From CAYLZW01 sp964388085 (GTDB lineage: Bacteria > Myxococcota > UBA727 > CAYLZW01): 64,000 nucleotides of DNA. The stretch's first letter is position 1, and every line of letters starts with the position of its first letter. The notes under the pieces were generated by a model that ran no database searches, was not told the origin of the DNA, and saw only the letters and a program-made list of their open reading frames with translations. Positions 7,880 to 15,993 of the stretch are shown here, piece after piece. Location of the stretch: contig CAYLZW010000005.1 in the NCBI GenBank assembly GCA_964388085.1, positions 1 to 64,000 of the forward strand, read 5' to 3'. Made by a program: the position numbers and the translations under genes.

Positions 7880-8812
7880 TCACACCTCTCTGCCGAGCGT
7901 CCCATGCTGCGAGCGTGCCGGGGAGGCGTTTTCGCGCAGCGCGGCCGCGAGGCTGTTGACGACGACGCTGGCGGCCGCGAGGCCGAAGGCGCCGGTGACG
8001 AACACGGCGGTGCCGTCGATGAGCGCGCGGCTGTCGCAGCCGTGCTCGGGCGAGCGGTTCGGGCACACGCAGCGGAAGCCCTTGCCCTCGTCGTAGGAGA
8101 GCTCCTTCGGCCACGCGCGCGGCTCGTCCGAGAAGATGGCGGTGACGCCCATGGGGCCCTTCTGCGGGAAGCCGTACTTCGTGCGCAGGATCTTGCGCAC
8201 GTCCTTCGCCATGCGGCAGACCTCGGTGTCGGCGAGGTCAGCCACGCGCAGGCGCGTCGGGTCCATCTTGCCGGCCGCGCCCATCGACGACACGAGCGGG
8301 ATGCCGCGCGCCTTGCAGGTGGCGATGAGGTTCGCCTTGGCCGTCAGGTTGTCGATGGCGTCGACGACGAAGTCATAGCCGCGGCCCGGCCACGGCGGGG
8401 TCAAGAGCTCGTCCTGCTGCTCCTCTTTGTAGAAGGCCTGCACGCCGACGATGTCCGCCTGCGGGTTCACGAGCCGAAGGCGCTCCTCGAGGATGCTCGC
8501 CTTGGGCTTGCCGATGTTGCCCTTCATGGCCTGCAATTGGCGGTTCGTGTTCGTCACGCAGACGTCGTCGAAGTCCACCAGCGCGAGGTGCCCGATGGCC
8601 GAGCGCGCGAGCGCCTCCGCGGCGAAGCCTCCGACGCCGCCGAGGCCGAACACGACGACGCGCGCGTCGAGCAGCGACTTGATGGCGTCGTCACCGTAGA
8701 GGCGGCCGAGCCGATCGAAGCGGCGGTGCAGCTTGTAGCGGGTCTCGCCTTCCTCCTCCGTCGCTGCGGGGGCGGGCGCGGGGAAGGGCGAGATCGTGTG
8801 CAGGTCGGACAT
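7880..8812 (-). CDS. tcdA: tRNA threonylcarbamoyladenosine dehydratase (E1-like, TcdA)
   Basis: 310 residues of the ThiF/MoeB/HesA E1-like fold in its TcdA (YgdL/CsdL) form. It uses ATP to cyclise t6A at position 37 of ANN-decoding tRNAs. VFGLGGVGGFAAEALARS is the nucleotide-binding glycine loop. DFDDVCVTNTNRQ holds the Arg/Asn/Gln that contact ATP, and VDAIDN follows as in the family. The RFDRLGRLYGDDAI opening and the C-terminal CVCPNRSPEHGC region also fit. It leads an operon with the crotonase downstream, with no obvious functional link. Confidence 0.92.
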   Translation of the reverse strand: MSDLHTISPFPAPAPAATEEEGETRYKLHRRFDRLGRLYGDDAIKSLLDARVVVFGLGGVGGFAAEALARSAIGHLALVDFDDVCVTNTNRQLQAMKGNIGKPKASILEERLRLVNPQADIVGVQAFYKEEQQDELLTPPWPGRGYDFVVDAIDNLTAKANLIATCKARGIPLVSSMGAAGKMDPTRLRVADLADTEVCRMAKDVRKILRTKYGFPQKGPMGVTAIFSDEPRAWPKELSYDEGKGFRCVCPNRSPEHGCDSRALIDGTAVFVTGAFGLAAASVVVNSLAAALRENASPARSQHGTLGREV

Positions 8813-8871
8813 GGCTGCAGGGTTAGCAACCTGGAATTTGGCGGACTAGCCCCTGTGATCAGTTGCGTCGG

Positions 8872-9141
8872 TACCTGTAGCCGGGGGCTTGTCCCCCGCC
8901 TTTCGAGCGTTACCTGGTCGGGGACCCGTCCTGGTTCAGCGGCCGGCATACCTACAGCGAGGTGCGGCGAAACCTCGCACGAGCGCTCAGCGACGACGAC
9001 CTCGTGCGCATCCGAGACGCCTTCGAGGACGACTGGCGCCGCGTCACCGTCGTGGAGCTCGACGAGGTCAATATTGAGCAGCATCGATATCGAGACACAT
9101 GCGTCACCACGGGCAATCTCTGGTGCGAGAACTTCCCCTGA
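8872..9141 (+). pseudogene. Remnant of a PIN-domain (VapC-type) toxin
   Basis: In one frame the bases 8905-9068 read ERYLVGDPSWFSGRHTYSEV, then RRNLARALSDDDLVRIRDAF and a WRRVTVVELDEV end. This is the look of the first half of a VapC RNase (the Glu of the S/T-x-x-E-V/A-R-R motif is visible). The region that should hold the first catalytic Asp carries a stop (tag at 8878). After residue LDEV the similarity ends and the frame closes at 9141. No start codon is available. No antitoxin gene is adjacent. Read as an inactivated toxin; the family call rests on pattern only. Confidence 0.55.
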
Positions 9142-9177
9142 CCCCCGCGGTCTGCCGCGCGGCCAGCGCCGACAGCC

Positions 9178-9471
9178 TCATGCCGGGAGAGGCAAACCGG
9201 CGCGCGAGTCGAACACACTGGACACGGGGGGCGGACGCCTCGAGGACAGCTGGGAGGCTCGCCTTACCGCGCGGTTCGTGAAGCTGAGCACGTGGTAGCC
9301 AGCCGCGCGCAGCATGCCGTCCCGCGCTCGGTCACGCTTGGCCGTATCCCGATGGACCCCGCCATCGACCTCGATGACCACGCTCGCCGAGGGACACGCT
9401 CCTTGATGCAGTACGACCTCCTGGGAGGGGCCGATCAGGGTGCGCTGTGGCCCGTCGCCGTCGATGATCTG
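9178..9471 (-). pseudogene. Remnant of a DUF559/Vsr-like endonuclease domain protein
   Basis: The minus strand reads VVIEVDGGVHRDTAKRDRAR and then MLRAAGYHVLSFTNRAV, the typical core of DUF559 restriction-fold proteins (V-E-V-D-G-x-x-H, then GY-x-V-L-x-F-x-N). Upstream the frame is LIGP...CPSAS, where intact members have L-I-G-P-Y-x-V-D-F; this suggests a small frameshift. A stop at 9472-9474 cuts off the N-terminus, and the C-terminus is unrelated sequence. The GTG at 9381 could open a 67-residue ORF but would lack the fold's first strand. Probably inactive. Confidence 0.55.
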
Positions 9472-9549
9472 TCATTCGGCCCCCGGCCACGGCACGCCTG
9501 CAACGCAGCCATGTAACTCTGCGGAGAGCCGAACGGTTGCGGGCCGCCG

Positions 9550-10338
9550 CTAGCTGCTCGCAAGGACGGCGCCCGGATCCGGAAGCCCGAGCAGGCGGCG
9601 CGCGTTGTTCGCCGTAGCTTCGGCGACGACATCGACGGGCTCACCTCGTAGAGCTGCGAGCGCCTGCACGTGGGCGCTGAGAGCGCTGGAGTCGGTCTCG
9701 GGAGCGTCGGTCTCGACGAGGAGGCGCTCGAGCGGGGTGGCTCTCGCCGATGCTCTGGCGCGCTTCGCGTAGCGGTTCCCGACGATGCCTCCGAAGGAGA
9801 ACGACAGGTTGAGCTTCACGAAGCGCTCGATGACGTCGGGGGCGCCGCTGTAGCCGTGCAGGTAGCCGCCGGCGTCCAGCGGGCCTTGTCGCTCCAAGAC
9901 GTCGAGCAGGCGGCCGGGGGCGCGCACGCAATGGAGAAGGACGGGGAGCTCTCTGCGACGAGCGAGCTCGAGCTGGGCCCTGAGCGCGCGCTCCTGTGCG
10001 TCGATGGGGGGCATGCCGGGGCGCTTGTCGAGACCGCACTCGCCGAGGGCGACCACGTCGGGGGCGTCGAGGCGGCGTTCGAGGAGCGTCAGCAGATCGT
10101 CGAGGTCACGTTCGCTCTTCGGAGCTTCTTGCGGGTGAACCCCGTAGGCGCGCCAGATGCGTGGGCGCTCGCGTGCGGCGTTGTCATCGAGGATGAGCTC
10201 CTCGTCGCGCGCGGGATGGACACCGGCGCTCACGACGTCAGTGGTTCCGGCTTTGAACGCTCGAGCGAGCGACGCCGCACGGTCTTGCAGGCGCGGGTCG
10301 TCGAGGTGGCAGAGAGCGTCGACGAGAGGGGCCGTCAC
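9550..10338 (-). CDS. TatD-family metal-dependent hydrolase, variant active site
   Basis: 262 residues of the TatD/TIM-barrel hydrolase family, usually DNases or phosphoesterases. The sites seen are ALGECGLDKR (metal Glu), LPVLLHCVRA (His), YLHGYSG (His) and LLVETDAPE (Asp). The N-terminal H-x-H is reduced: most members read D-S/T-H-C-H-L-D, here it is DALCHLDDP, so the first His is Leu. Some members, including E. coli TatD itself, also lack this motif, so activity is not excluded. The start is GTG at 10338, with GAGG upstream and no in-frame ATG; the longer reading to 10692 is a shadow. It ends next to the debris region. Confidence 0.85.
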   Translation of the reverse strand: MTAPLVDALCHLDDPRLQDRAASLARAFKAGTTDVVSAGVHPARDEELILDDNAARERPRIWRAYGVHPQEAPKSERDLDDLLTLLERRLDAPDVVALGECGLDKRPGMPPIDAQERALRAQLELARRRELPVLLHCVRAPGRLLDVLERQGPLDAGGYLHGYSGAPDVIERFVKLNLSFSFGGIVGNRYAKRARASARATPLERLLVETDAPETDSSALSAHVQALAALRGEPVDVVAEATANNARRLLGLPDPGAVLASS

Positions 10339-10403
10339 GGCGAACCTCGGAAGCCGTAAGGCATCAGAGGCCCGCGCCGGGATGGGTCGCCGCTCAACAT
10401 CAC

Positions 10404-10925
10404 TCAGCGGGGTGGCGGCGCGTCGAGGCCGAATGGCGCAAGCAGCCGTTCGATTGCATCGCGGTCCAAGTTCGCGGTGTGCTCGTAGATGTCCTCGATG
10501 TCGCGCAGGTCGCGGGGGCGGCCTGCGATCACCTTCAGAGCGACGAGGACCTCTGCGGGGACTACCGGAACGTCGACGCCCGCGAGCTGGGCCACTCTCG
10601 CGCGGCGCACCCCCTCCTCCAACAGCGGATCGTTCGCATCGACGAGGTCCGCGTAATGCGCTCTGTCGGCCGACCAGACCCGCAGATGCCACTCGCTCTT
10701 CTCTTCGACGATCAGGTCTTCGGCGAGAGCGCGCTGCGCGACGTCAGGGCCTCTCGCGAGCACGATGAAATCGATGGCACGAGTACGAGCGCGGCGTCCG
10801 TAGAGCATGACCGCGGCTCCACCCATGAGCGCGTACGGTTGCCCACAGTCATCGAGGAGCGTCCGAATCCTCAGCACCCATGTGCTCAGCTCGCCTGCTG
10901 TGTAACCGCTGCCAGAGCTGCTCAA
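10404..10925 (-). CDS. Nucleotidyltransferase-fold protein, toxin-like, overlapping an acidic partner gene
   Basis: Up to 173 residues. Residues 31-60 (YALMGGAAVMLYGRR, then TRAIDFIVLARG) match the start of MNT/AbiEii-type nucleotidyltransferases, in which a Gly-Gly/Ser helix precedes D-x-D. Here the first Asp is Ala50 and only Asp52 remains. The downstream RPRDLRDIEDIYE helix also fits this group, where K-x-x-A-x-R-x-K/R-D-x-x-D is common. The gene overlaps the preceding 75-residue acidic gene by 77 bases if the ATG at 10925 is used. A GTG at 10877 would shorten it and still overlap. The arrangement resembles a toxin-antitoxin operon; activity is doubtful without the second Asp. Confidence 0.6.
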   Translation of the reverse strand: MSSSGSGYTAGELSTWVLRIRTLLDDCGQPYALMGGAAVMLYGRRARTRAIDFIVLARGPDVAQRALAEDLIVEEKSEWHLRVWSADRAHYADLVDANDPLLEEGVRRARVAQLAGVDVPVVPAEVLVALKVIAGRPRDLRDIEDIYEHTANLDRDAIERLLAPFGLDAPPPR

Positions 10926-11076
10926 GGTCGCGCTCCTTCTCCTCGGGCGGAGTGATCTCTAGCTCTTCGAGGAGGGCGAGGTCGACGTCATCCAGGGTCA
11001 GCTCCGGCCGCGCTGGCTCGTCCATGGTCGCGAAGCGGGCACGGAGGCGTGCGAGAGCGTCCCGAGGGTCAGCCAT
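10849..11076 (-). CDS. Small acidic protein, antitoxin-like
   Basis: 75 residues, rich in Glu, Asp, Leu and Arg and predicted all-helical (ARLRARFATMDEPARPEL, then LLEELEITPPEEKERDLEQL). I do not recognise a family. Its position immediately before and overlapping a nucleotidyltransferase-fold gene, its size and its charge fit an antitoxin role. The ATG at 11076 has no Shine-Dalgarno sequence. A TATGAT hexamer lies at 11082-11087, so the mRNA may be leaderless. A perfect 12-bp palindrome lies about 60 bases upstream. The function is inferred from context only. Confidence 0.55.
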   Translation of the reverse strand: MADPRDALARLRARFATMDEPARPELTLDDVDLALLEELEITPPEEKERDLEQLWQRLHSRRAEHMGAEDSDAPR

Positions 11077-11081
11077 GCTTC

Positions 11082-11087
11082 ATCATA
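11082..11087 (-). promoter_or_regulatory. -10 element suggesting a leaderless transcript
   Basis: On the minus strand TATGAT (one mismatch to TATAAT) ends six bases before the ATG at 11076, so the predicted start site falls on or next to the A of the start codon. The -35 region (TGTGCA or CTGTGC) is poor. Confidence 0.35.
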
Positions 11088-11134
11088 GCCCTCGGCGAGC
11101 GGTTGCACAGGCCACCGCCCCCGAGCGGCGTCCT

Positions 11135-11146
11135 CACGTCGACGTG
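11135..11146. promoter_or_regulatory. Perfect 12-bp palindrome, possible operator
   Basis: CACGTCGACGTG equals its own complement and sits in the only gap upstream of the antitoxin-like gene, between it and the SSF symporter stop. Toxin-antitoxin operons commonly bind such palindromes to autoregulate. Chance occurrence in GC-rich DNA cannot be excluded. Confidence 0.3.
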
Positions 11147-11176
11147 TGCACAACGACCGGCTCAAGTCGACCCGAG

Positions 11177-13279
11177 TCAGGAATCCGTCTCGCCGTCGCC
11201 AGCCCCCGCGCGCACGATGCCGAACAGCAAGAGCACCGCGATGACGATGAGCGCGGCGCCGCGCAGCTCTCGGCCGAGCAGCAGATCGCCGATGCCGAAC
11301 AGGCAGCCGAACACGACGCCGAAGCCGGCGACGAAGCGCAGCGCCATGGGGCCGACGGGATCGGGGGCGGACTCGCGGACGCCGCGCCAGCCGGGACCGG
11401 GCGGCCGCACCTTTTCGCAGAAGCGCCGCAGCACCTCGTCATCGTTCTTGGGGCCGAAGAGCGCGATGGGGATCCACGTCGCGAGGCTCGCGCCGGCGAT
11501 GAGCAGGATCTTCGCCCACGCGGGGACCTCCAGCCAGAACAGCGGGTTGTCGCCGCCGAAGAACGTCGGCGTGCAGAACACCTCGAAGAACACCGCGAGC
11601 ACCGTCGTCACCACGATGGCGCCCATCTCGGCGTGCGGCGTGATGCGCGACCAGTACCAGCGCAGCGCCGCGACGCTGCCGAGGCCGGCGCCGAGCGTGA
11701 TGAGGAAGCGCCACACCGCGGCGATGCTCGTAATGTAGAGCGCGGTGACGCCGGCGAGCACGGCCATCAGCACGATGCAGCCGCGGCTCACCCAGACGTA
11801 ATGGCGCTCGTCCTCGCCGGGCCGGAGGAAGCGCTTGTAGACGTCCTGCACGAGGTACGACGCGCCCCAGTTCGTGTGCGTGTCGATGGTGCTCATGAAC
11901 GCGGCCACGAGGCTCGCGACGACGAGGCCGAGCAGCCCGGCCGGCAGCGCCTTCCCCATCAAGAGCGGGTAGCCCATCTCGCGATCGAGCAGCTCGACGT
12001 GCAGGCCGGGCGCGCGCAACAGCGGCGGCTCGGTCACGGGCGCGCCGCAGCGCACGACGACGTCGGTGACGCCTGAGCTCGAGAAGGCAGCGAAGGACGC
12101 GATCTGCCTCCCGCCCTCTTCGCGTAGCGGCACCGTCTGCTCGAGGACGCTCGCCTGACACCCCGCGCGCGGGAGACCGGTGAAGGTGAGCGTGCCGCCC
12201 GTGGCGACGTCCAGCGCGCCGGGCTCGATGACGACGCTGCCGGCGGCGATCGCGTCTGACGGCGCGGCGCTCAGGGCCTTTGGCGCCTCACCGGGCAAGC
12301 TCGGGTAGACGACGAGGGAGGCGAGCCCGACCAGCAGCCAGGGCCAGGGGCGAAGCGCGTTGTGCGCGACGGCGAACCAGAGGCTGGCGCCTTGCGCGTG
12401 GCCCTCGTCCTTGCTCGCGGCCAGGCGCTGCACGGTGTAGCCGTTGCCCTCGGCGTAGCTCCACCAGCCGGCGAACAGCAGCACGAGGAAGAGCACGGGC
12501 GGCAGCGTCGGGTGGTCGAGCGGCGGGATGAACGAGACGATGTCGTCGTAGCTCCGCCCCGCGTCGCCCGCGACCGTGGCGTGGAGCTGCCCGAGCAGGC
12601 CGGTGCCGCTGTCGGCGGGGGCGCCCTCCGGCGGCGGCGCGCCGATGCCCCCCAGCTGATCGACGACGAGGACGGCGAGAACGACCGCGCCGATCATGCC
12701 GAGCGCGAACTGGAACAGGTCGGTGATGACGACGCCGCGGAAGCCGCCGAGGGTGGTGTAGGAGACGGTCACCAGCACACAGATGGTGATGACCAGCGCC
12801 GGCTCCACGTCGAAGAAGGCGAGGCTGATCTTCACCATGGCCGCGATGACCCACGCCATGGTCAGGCAGTTCACGAACACGCCGAAGTAGACCGCCTTGA
12901 AGCCGCGCAGCAGCGCCGCCGGTCGTCCGCCGTAGCGCAGCTCCGTGATCGCAGCGTCGGTGATGACGCCGCTTCGTCGCCACATGCGCGCGAAGAAGAA
13001 GGTCGCGGTCAGGTGCGCGACCGCCCAGCTCCACCAGATCCAGTTCCCGCTGATGCCGTCGCTGGCGACGATGCCCGTCACCGCCAGCGGCGTGTCGGCC
13101 GCGAACGTCGTCGCGACCATGGAGGTGCCCGTGACCCACCAGGGGAGCTTCCGGTCGCCGACGAAGAAGCTCTCGATGCCGGTGCTCGCCTGCTTGATGA
13201 ACAGCGAGCCGACCACGAGCGCGAACACGACGTAGATGCCGATGATGACGTAGTCGATCGCCACGAGCTCGGCGCGCAT
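11177..13279 (-). CDS. Sodium:solute symporter (SSF family) with a large extracytoplasmic insertion
   Basis: 700 residues. The N-terminus (YVIIGIYVVFALVVGSLF, then FVGDRKLPWW) and the MVATTFAADTPLAVTG stretch are SSF hallmarks. It has a dozen or more hydrophobic helices and the late motif STIDTHTNWGASYLVQDVY, typical of an uncharacterised SSF branch. Na+-coupled uptake is likely; the substrate is unknown. Between helices, at about residues 335-430, sits a soluble Val/Thr-rich segment (GGTLTFTGLPRAGC, then VTDVVVRCGAPV) that looks like a small beta domain with two Cys, probably on the periplasmic side. Its ATG at 13279 overlaps the aminotransferase stop by one base (TGATG), so the two are coupled. 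The reading beyond 13279 is a shadow. Confidence 0.88.
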   Translation of the reverse strand: MRAELVAIDYVIIGIYVVFALVVGSLFIKQASTGIESFFVGDRKLPWWVTGTSMVATTFAADTPLAVTGIVASDGISGNWIWWSWAVAHLTATFFFARMWRRSGVITDAAITELRYGGRPAALLRGFKAVYFGVFVNCLTMAWVIAAMVKISLAFFDVEPALVITICVLVTVSYTTLGGFRGVVITDLFQFALGMIGAVVLAVLVVDQLGGIGAPPPEGAPADSGTGLLGQLHATVAGDAGRSYDDIVSFIPPLDHPTLPPVLFLVLLFAGWWSYAEGNGYTVQRLAASKDEGHAQGASLWFAVAHNALRPWPWLLVGLASLVVYPSLPGEAPKALSAAPSDAIAAGSVVIEPGALDVATGGTLTFTGLPRAGCQASVLEQTVPLREEGGRQIASFAAFSSSGVTDVVVRCGAPVTEPPLLRAPGLHVELLDREMGYPLLMGKALPAGLLGLVVASLVAAFMSTIDTHTNWGASYLVQDVYKRFLRPGEDERHYVWVSRGCIVLMAVLAGVTALYITSIAAVWRFLITLGAGLGSVAALRWYWSRITPHAEMGAIVVTTVLAVFFEVFCTPTFFGGDNPLFWLEVPAWAKILLIAGASLATWIPIALFGPKNDDEVLRRFCEKVRPPGPGWRGVRESAPDPVGPMALRFVAGFGVVFGCLFGIGDLLLGRELRGAALIVIAVLLLFGIVRAGAGDGETDS

Positions 13280-14844
13280 CAGAGCGAGCCCTCGAGGCCC
13301 TTCGGCACGAGCGTGAGCGGACGGTTGTCCATGGAGGCGTTGTCGTCCTTGTGCCGCCAGGTCGCCGTCGCTGGGTCCATGACGTAGTCGGCGGCCCACT
13401 CCTCCCAGCGCTCGGCGAGCTCGCTGACGGCGTCGAGCAGCACGCGCAGGTCCTCTTCGGTCGTCGCCGGTGAGAAGCTGATGCGCAGCCAGCCGGGCTT
13501 GGACGCCTCGTCACCCTGCTCGAGCGCGCAGCGGATCTCGAAGCTGCGCGCGGCGCCGATGCCGAGCAGATCGTGCCCGTAGGTGCCCGCGCACATGCAG
13601 CCGCCGCGCGTCTGGATGCCCCAGCGATCCGAGAGCATGCGCGCCGCCAGGTTGTGATGCAGGCGGCCCTCGTCGAACACGACGCTGAGGATGGCGATGC
13701 GCCGCGAGTCGAGGTCACCGAGCATGGTGATGCGCGGGTGCTCGCGGAAGCGCTCCACCGCGCGGCGCAAGAGGCTCTCCTCCACCCGCGCGATGCGCTC
13801 GGTGCCGACGATCTCCTTGAGCTGAAACGCGAGGCCCGCGCGGATGACGCCGACGACGTCGGGCGTGCCGCCCTCTTCGCGGTGCGAGAGCTCGTCGGTG
13901 TACTTCCAGTCCCAGGGCGAGGTGTACACGACGGTGCCGCCGCCGGGCTCGGCGGGGACGCGGCTTCGAAATAGGCGCTTGTTGGCGACGAGCAGGCCGG
14001 GCGCCTGCGGGCCGCCGAGGTACTTGTGCACGCTGATGAAGACGGCGTCCTTGCGCTTGTTCGGGTCGTCCCCCGGGTGCATGTCGACGTCGATGTAGGG
14101 CGCCGCGGCCGCGTAGTCGAAGCAGGCGAAGCCGCCGTGCCTGTGCATGACCTCGGCGAGCGCGTCACAGTCGTTGATGGTGCCCGTGACGTTCGACGCC
14201 GCGCAGAAGGAGCCGATCTTGAGCGGACGCTTCTTGCACTTCGGATCCGAGAGCACGCGATCGAGCTCCTCGGGGGAGACGCGGCCGTGCTCGTCGAAGC
14301 CGATGAGCAGCACGTCGGCGATGCTCTCGCGCCAGGGCAGATCGTTCGAGTGGTGCTCCATGCGCGAGATGACGACGAGGGGACGCTCGTCATCCTTGAT
14401 CTGCGCCTTCACCTTGACGATGCGCTCGATGGGCTCGGGCACGAGGAGGCCGATGGCGCGCACGAGCTTGTTGATGGCGCCGGTGGCTCCCGAGCCCGTG
14501 AAGATGACGACGTCGTCCTTGCCGGCGTTGACCTCGCGCGCGGCCGCCTCGTGCGCCTTCCGGTACAGCTCGGTCATGTAGCCGCCGGTGGCGCTGGCGT
14601 CGGTGTGCGTGTTCGCCATCCAGGGCAAGACGCGCTCGCGCACGAGGTCCTCGATGGGGCCGAAGGGCAGGCCGCTGGCGGTGTAGTCGAAGTAGCGCTT
14701 CGGCAGCACGCCCCAAGGCGTGCGGATGACGGCGTCCCGGCCGATGACGTTCTTCTGCAGCCAATTGAGCACGGGATCGCGCCACAGCTCGTCGCTGCTG
14801 GTGTCGGGAGCGCCGTTCGAGGTCTTGTGCGCGTCGCTGCTCAT
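13279..14844 (-). CDS. Class V aminotransferase / cysteine-desulfurase-like PLP enzyme
   Basis: 521 residues, longer than typical IscS/SufS (about 400). FDYTASGLPFGPIEDLV opens the fold and FTGSGATGAINKL binds the PLP phosphate. SRMEHHSNDLPWRE holds the ring-stacking His, and SVHKYLGGPQAPG (near residue 274) the Schiff-base Lys. The loop RGGCMCAGTYGHDLLG carries two Cys where desulfurases have the catalytic one. It may take sulfur or an amino group from a cysteine-like substrate. Coupling to the SSF symporter suggests the substrate is imported by that carrier. The ATG at 14844 was chosen over an in-frame GTG at 14856 because GGTGGG is better placed. An unusual N-terminal 40 residues precede the fold. 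Confidence 0.85.
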   Translation of the reverse strand: MSSDAHKTSNGAPDTSSDELWRDPVLNWLQKNVIGRDAVIRTPWGVLPKRYFDYTASGLPFGPIEDLVRERVLPWMANTHTDASATGGYMTELYRKAHEAAAREVNAGKDDVVIFTGSGATGAINKLVRAIGLLVPEPIERIVKVKAQIKDDERPLVVISRMEHHSNDLPWRESIADVLLIGFDEHGRVSPEELDRVLSDPKCKKRPLKIGSFCAASNVTGTINDCDALAEVMHRHGGFACFDYAAAAPYIDVDMHPGDDPNKRKDAVFISVHKYLGGPQAPGLLVANKRLFRSRVPAEPGGGTVVYTSPWDWKYTDELSHREEGGTPDVVGVIRAGLAFQLKEIVGTERIARVEESLLRRAVERFREHPRITMLGDLDSRRIAILSVVFDEGRLHHNLAARMLSDRWGIQTRGGCMCAGTYGHDLLGIGAARSFEIRCALEQGDEASKPGWLRISFSPATTEEDLRVLLDAVSELAERWEEWAADYVMDPATATWRHKDDNASMDNRPLTLVPKGLEGSL

Positions 14845-14925
14845 GGTCGTGCCCACCCGTGCGAGCGCCGTGTCTAGCGCGTTCCGCGCGACGCTGCAGG
14901 AGCGGATGGCACTCGAGGGGCCAGC

Positions 14926-15795
14926 TCAGCCGGCGTCCCCGTCGGCGGTCCCCGCGTCGCCCATGCCGTCGTCGACGGTGGCCGGGTCGAGCGGCGTGTA
15001 GGGCGGGGGATCGAGCTCACCCGTGCGCGTGCCGCTGAAGCCTGTCGTGATCTCGAGCGTGGCGCCGACGAGCGCCGGCCCGAGCGCGCAGACGCCGAGG
15101 TAGCCGAGCTTGATCTTGCCGTCGCCGATGCCGCTGACGGGGGCGCCGGGCGGCCAGGTCAGCCTCGTGCACGGCGGCGCCTCGGGGCCCGCGTCGCCGG
15201 CGGGCGGATCCTGGTCGCCGCCGTCGACGCTGCCGGCGTCCGCGACCGCGCAGGGCTCCTCGCTCTCGCCCTCGTGCGTGAAGCGCCCGCTGGCCGTCGA
15301 CAACGCGAGCAGGCCGCAGTCGCCCGAGCCCTCGTTCGCGCCCCCGAGGATGAGCCCGAAGTTGTCCTTCTCGTCGACGAGGCCGCTGACCACCTGCGCG
15401 GATTGGCCCGCGGGCAGGTCCCGCACGGTGTTGTCGATGACGTTGATGACGTGCGTGTTGGGGTTCTCGGCGGCGATCTGCGGCTGGTCGATGGAGACCT
15501 CGCTCCACAAGGTCTCCGACGGGCACTGCACGTCCTCACGCGCGCAGAGCTCGGCGAGGTTCAGCTCCACCGGCCCGCCGTTCACCTCGAACGACACCGT
15601 CTCTCCTTCGCGCGCGCTCGCCTCGTGATCGACGCCGCCGACGTTGAGCTTCAGGGTGAGCACATCGTCGAAGGCCAGGGAATAGTTCCCACGCACGTCG
15701 GAGGCGGGCGTCTCGTCGACGCAGGCGAGGGCGCCGAGCCCCAGGACGACGAGCGGGAGCGGGAGCAACGACGGGGTGGGGCGGCAGTTACGCAT
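14926..15795 (-). CDS. Lipoprotein of unknown function with DAG-rich linkers
   Basis: 289 residues. A lipoprotein signal ends at LGALACVDE (Cys near residue 25). Two beta-rich segments (about 35-165 and 200-260) flank the linker DAGSVDGGDQDPPAGDAGPE, and the protein ends in another Asp/Gly/Ala tail. I do not recognise a family. Linkers of this kind are frequent in myxobacterial surface lipoproteins. The ATG at 15795 has GAGG six bases upstream; a GTG at 15810 is less well placed. The 198-base gap upstream is shared with the divergent 1026-residue protein gene, so both promoters should lie there, although I cannot point to either. Confidence 0.8.
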   Translation of the reverse strand: MRNCRPTPSLLPLPLVVLGLGALACVDETPASDVRGNYSLAFDDVLTLKLNVGGVDHEASAREGETVSFEVNGGPVELNLAELCAREDVQCPSETLWSEVSIDQPQIAAENPNTHVINVIDNTVRDLPAGQSAQVVSGLVDEKDNFGLILGGANEGSGDCGLLALSTASGRFTHEGESEEPCAVADAGSVDGGDQDPPAGDAGPEAPPCTRLTWPPGAPVSGIGDGKIKLGYLGVCALGPALVGATLEITTGFSGTRTGELDPPPYTPLDPATVDDGMGDAGTADGDAG

Positions 15796-15993
15796 GAAGG
15801 ACCTCAGCACGAGCGTACCCTACGGCGGACCGCCGCCGCCGCGAGCGCCCGTTGTCGTCGTGGAGTCGGCCTGGATCCGATCGCAGCGCACTTTGTCGCA
15901 CCTTTCCGTACGGCCGGCCGAAAACCCAGGGAGTCCCACTGGTTGCGCTAGAAGCGGCGGCGCTATCGCCCCTCTCTCGCGCCTGGAGTCTTG

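Larger units (their letters stand above)
8813..9549. other. Gene debris region between tcdA and tatD-like gene
   Basis: No intact gene is present in these 737 bases. Two remnants can be read: a PIN-toxin fragment on the plus strand (8872-9141) and a DUF559-type endonuclease fragment on the minus strand (9178-9471). Both have lost their starts and show frame damage. Together with the antitoxin-like cassette downstream this looks like a turnover spot for small mobile or selfish genes. Confidence 0.6.
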
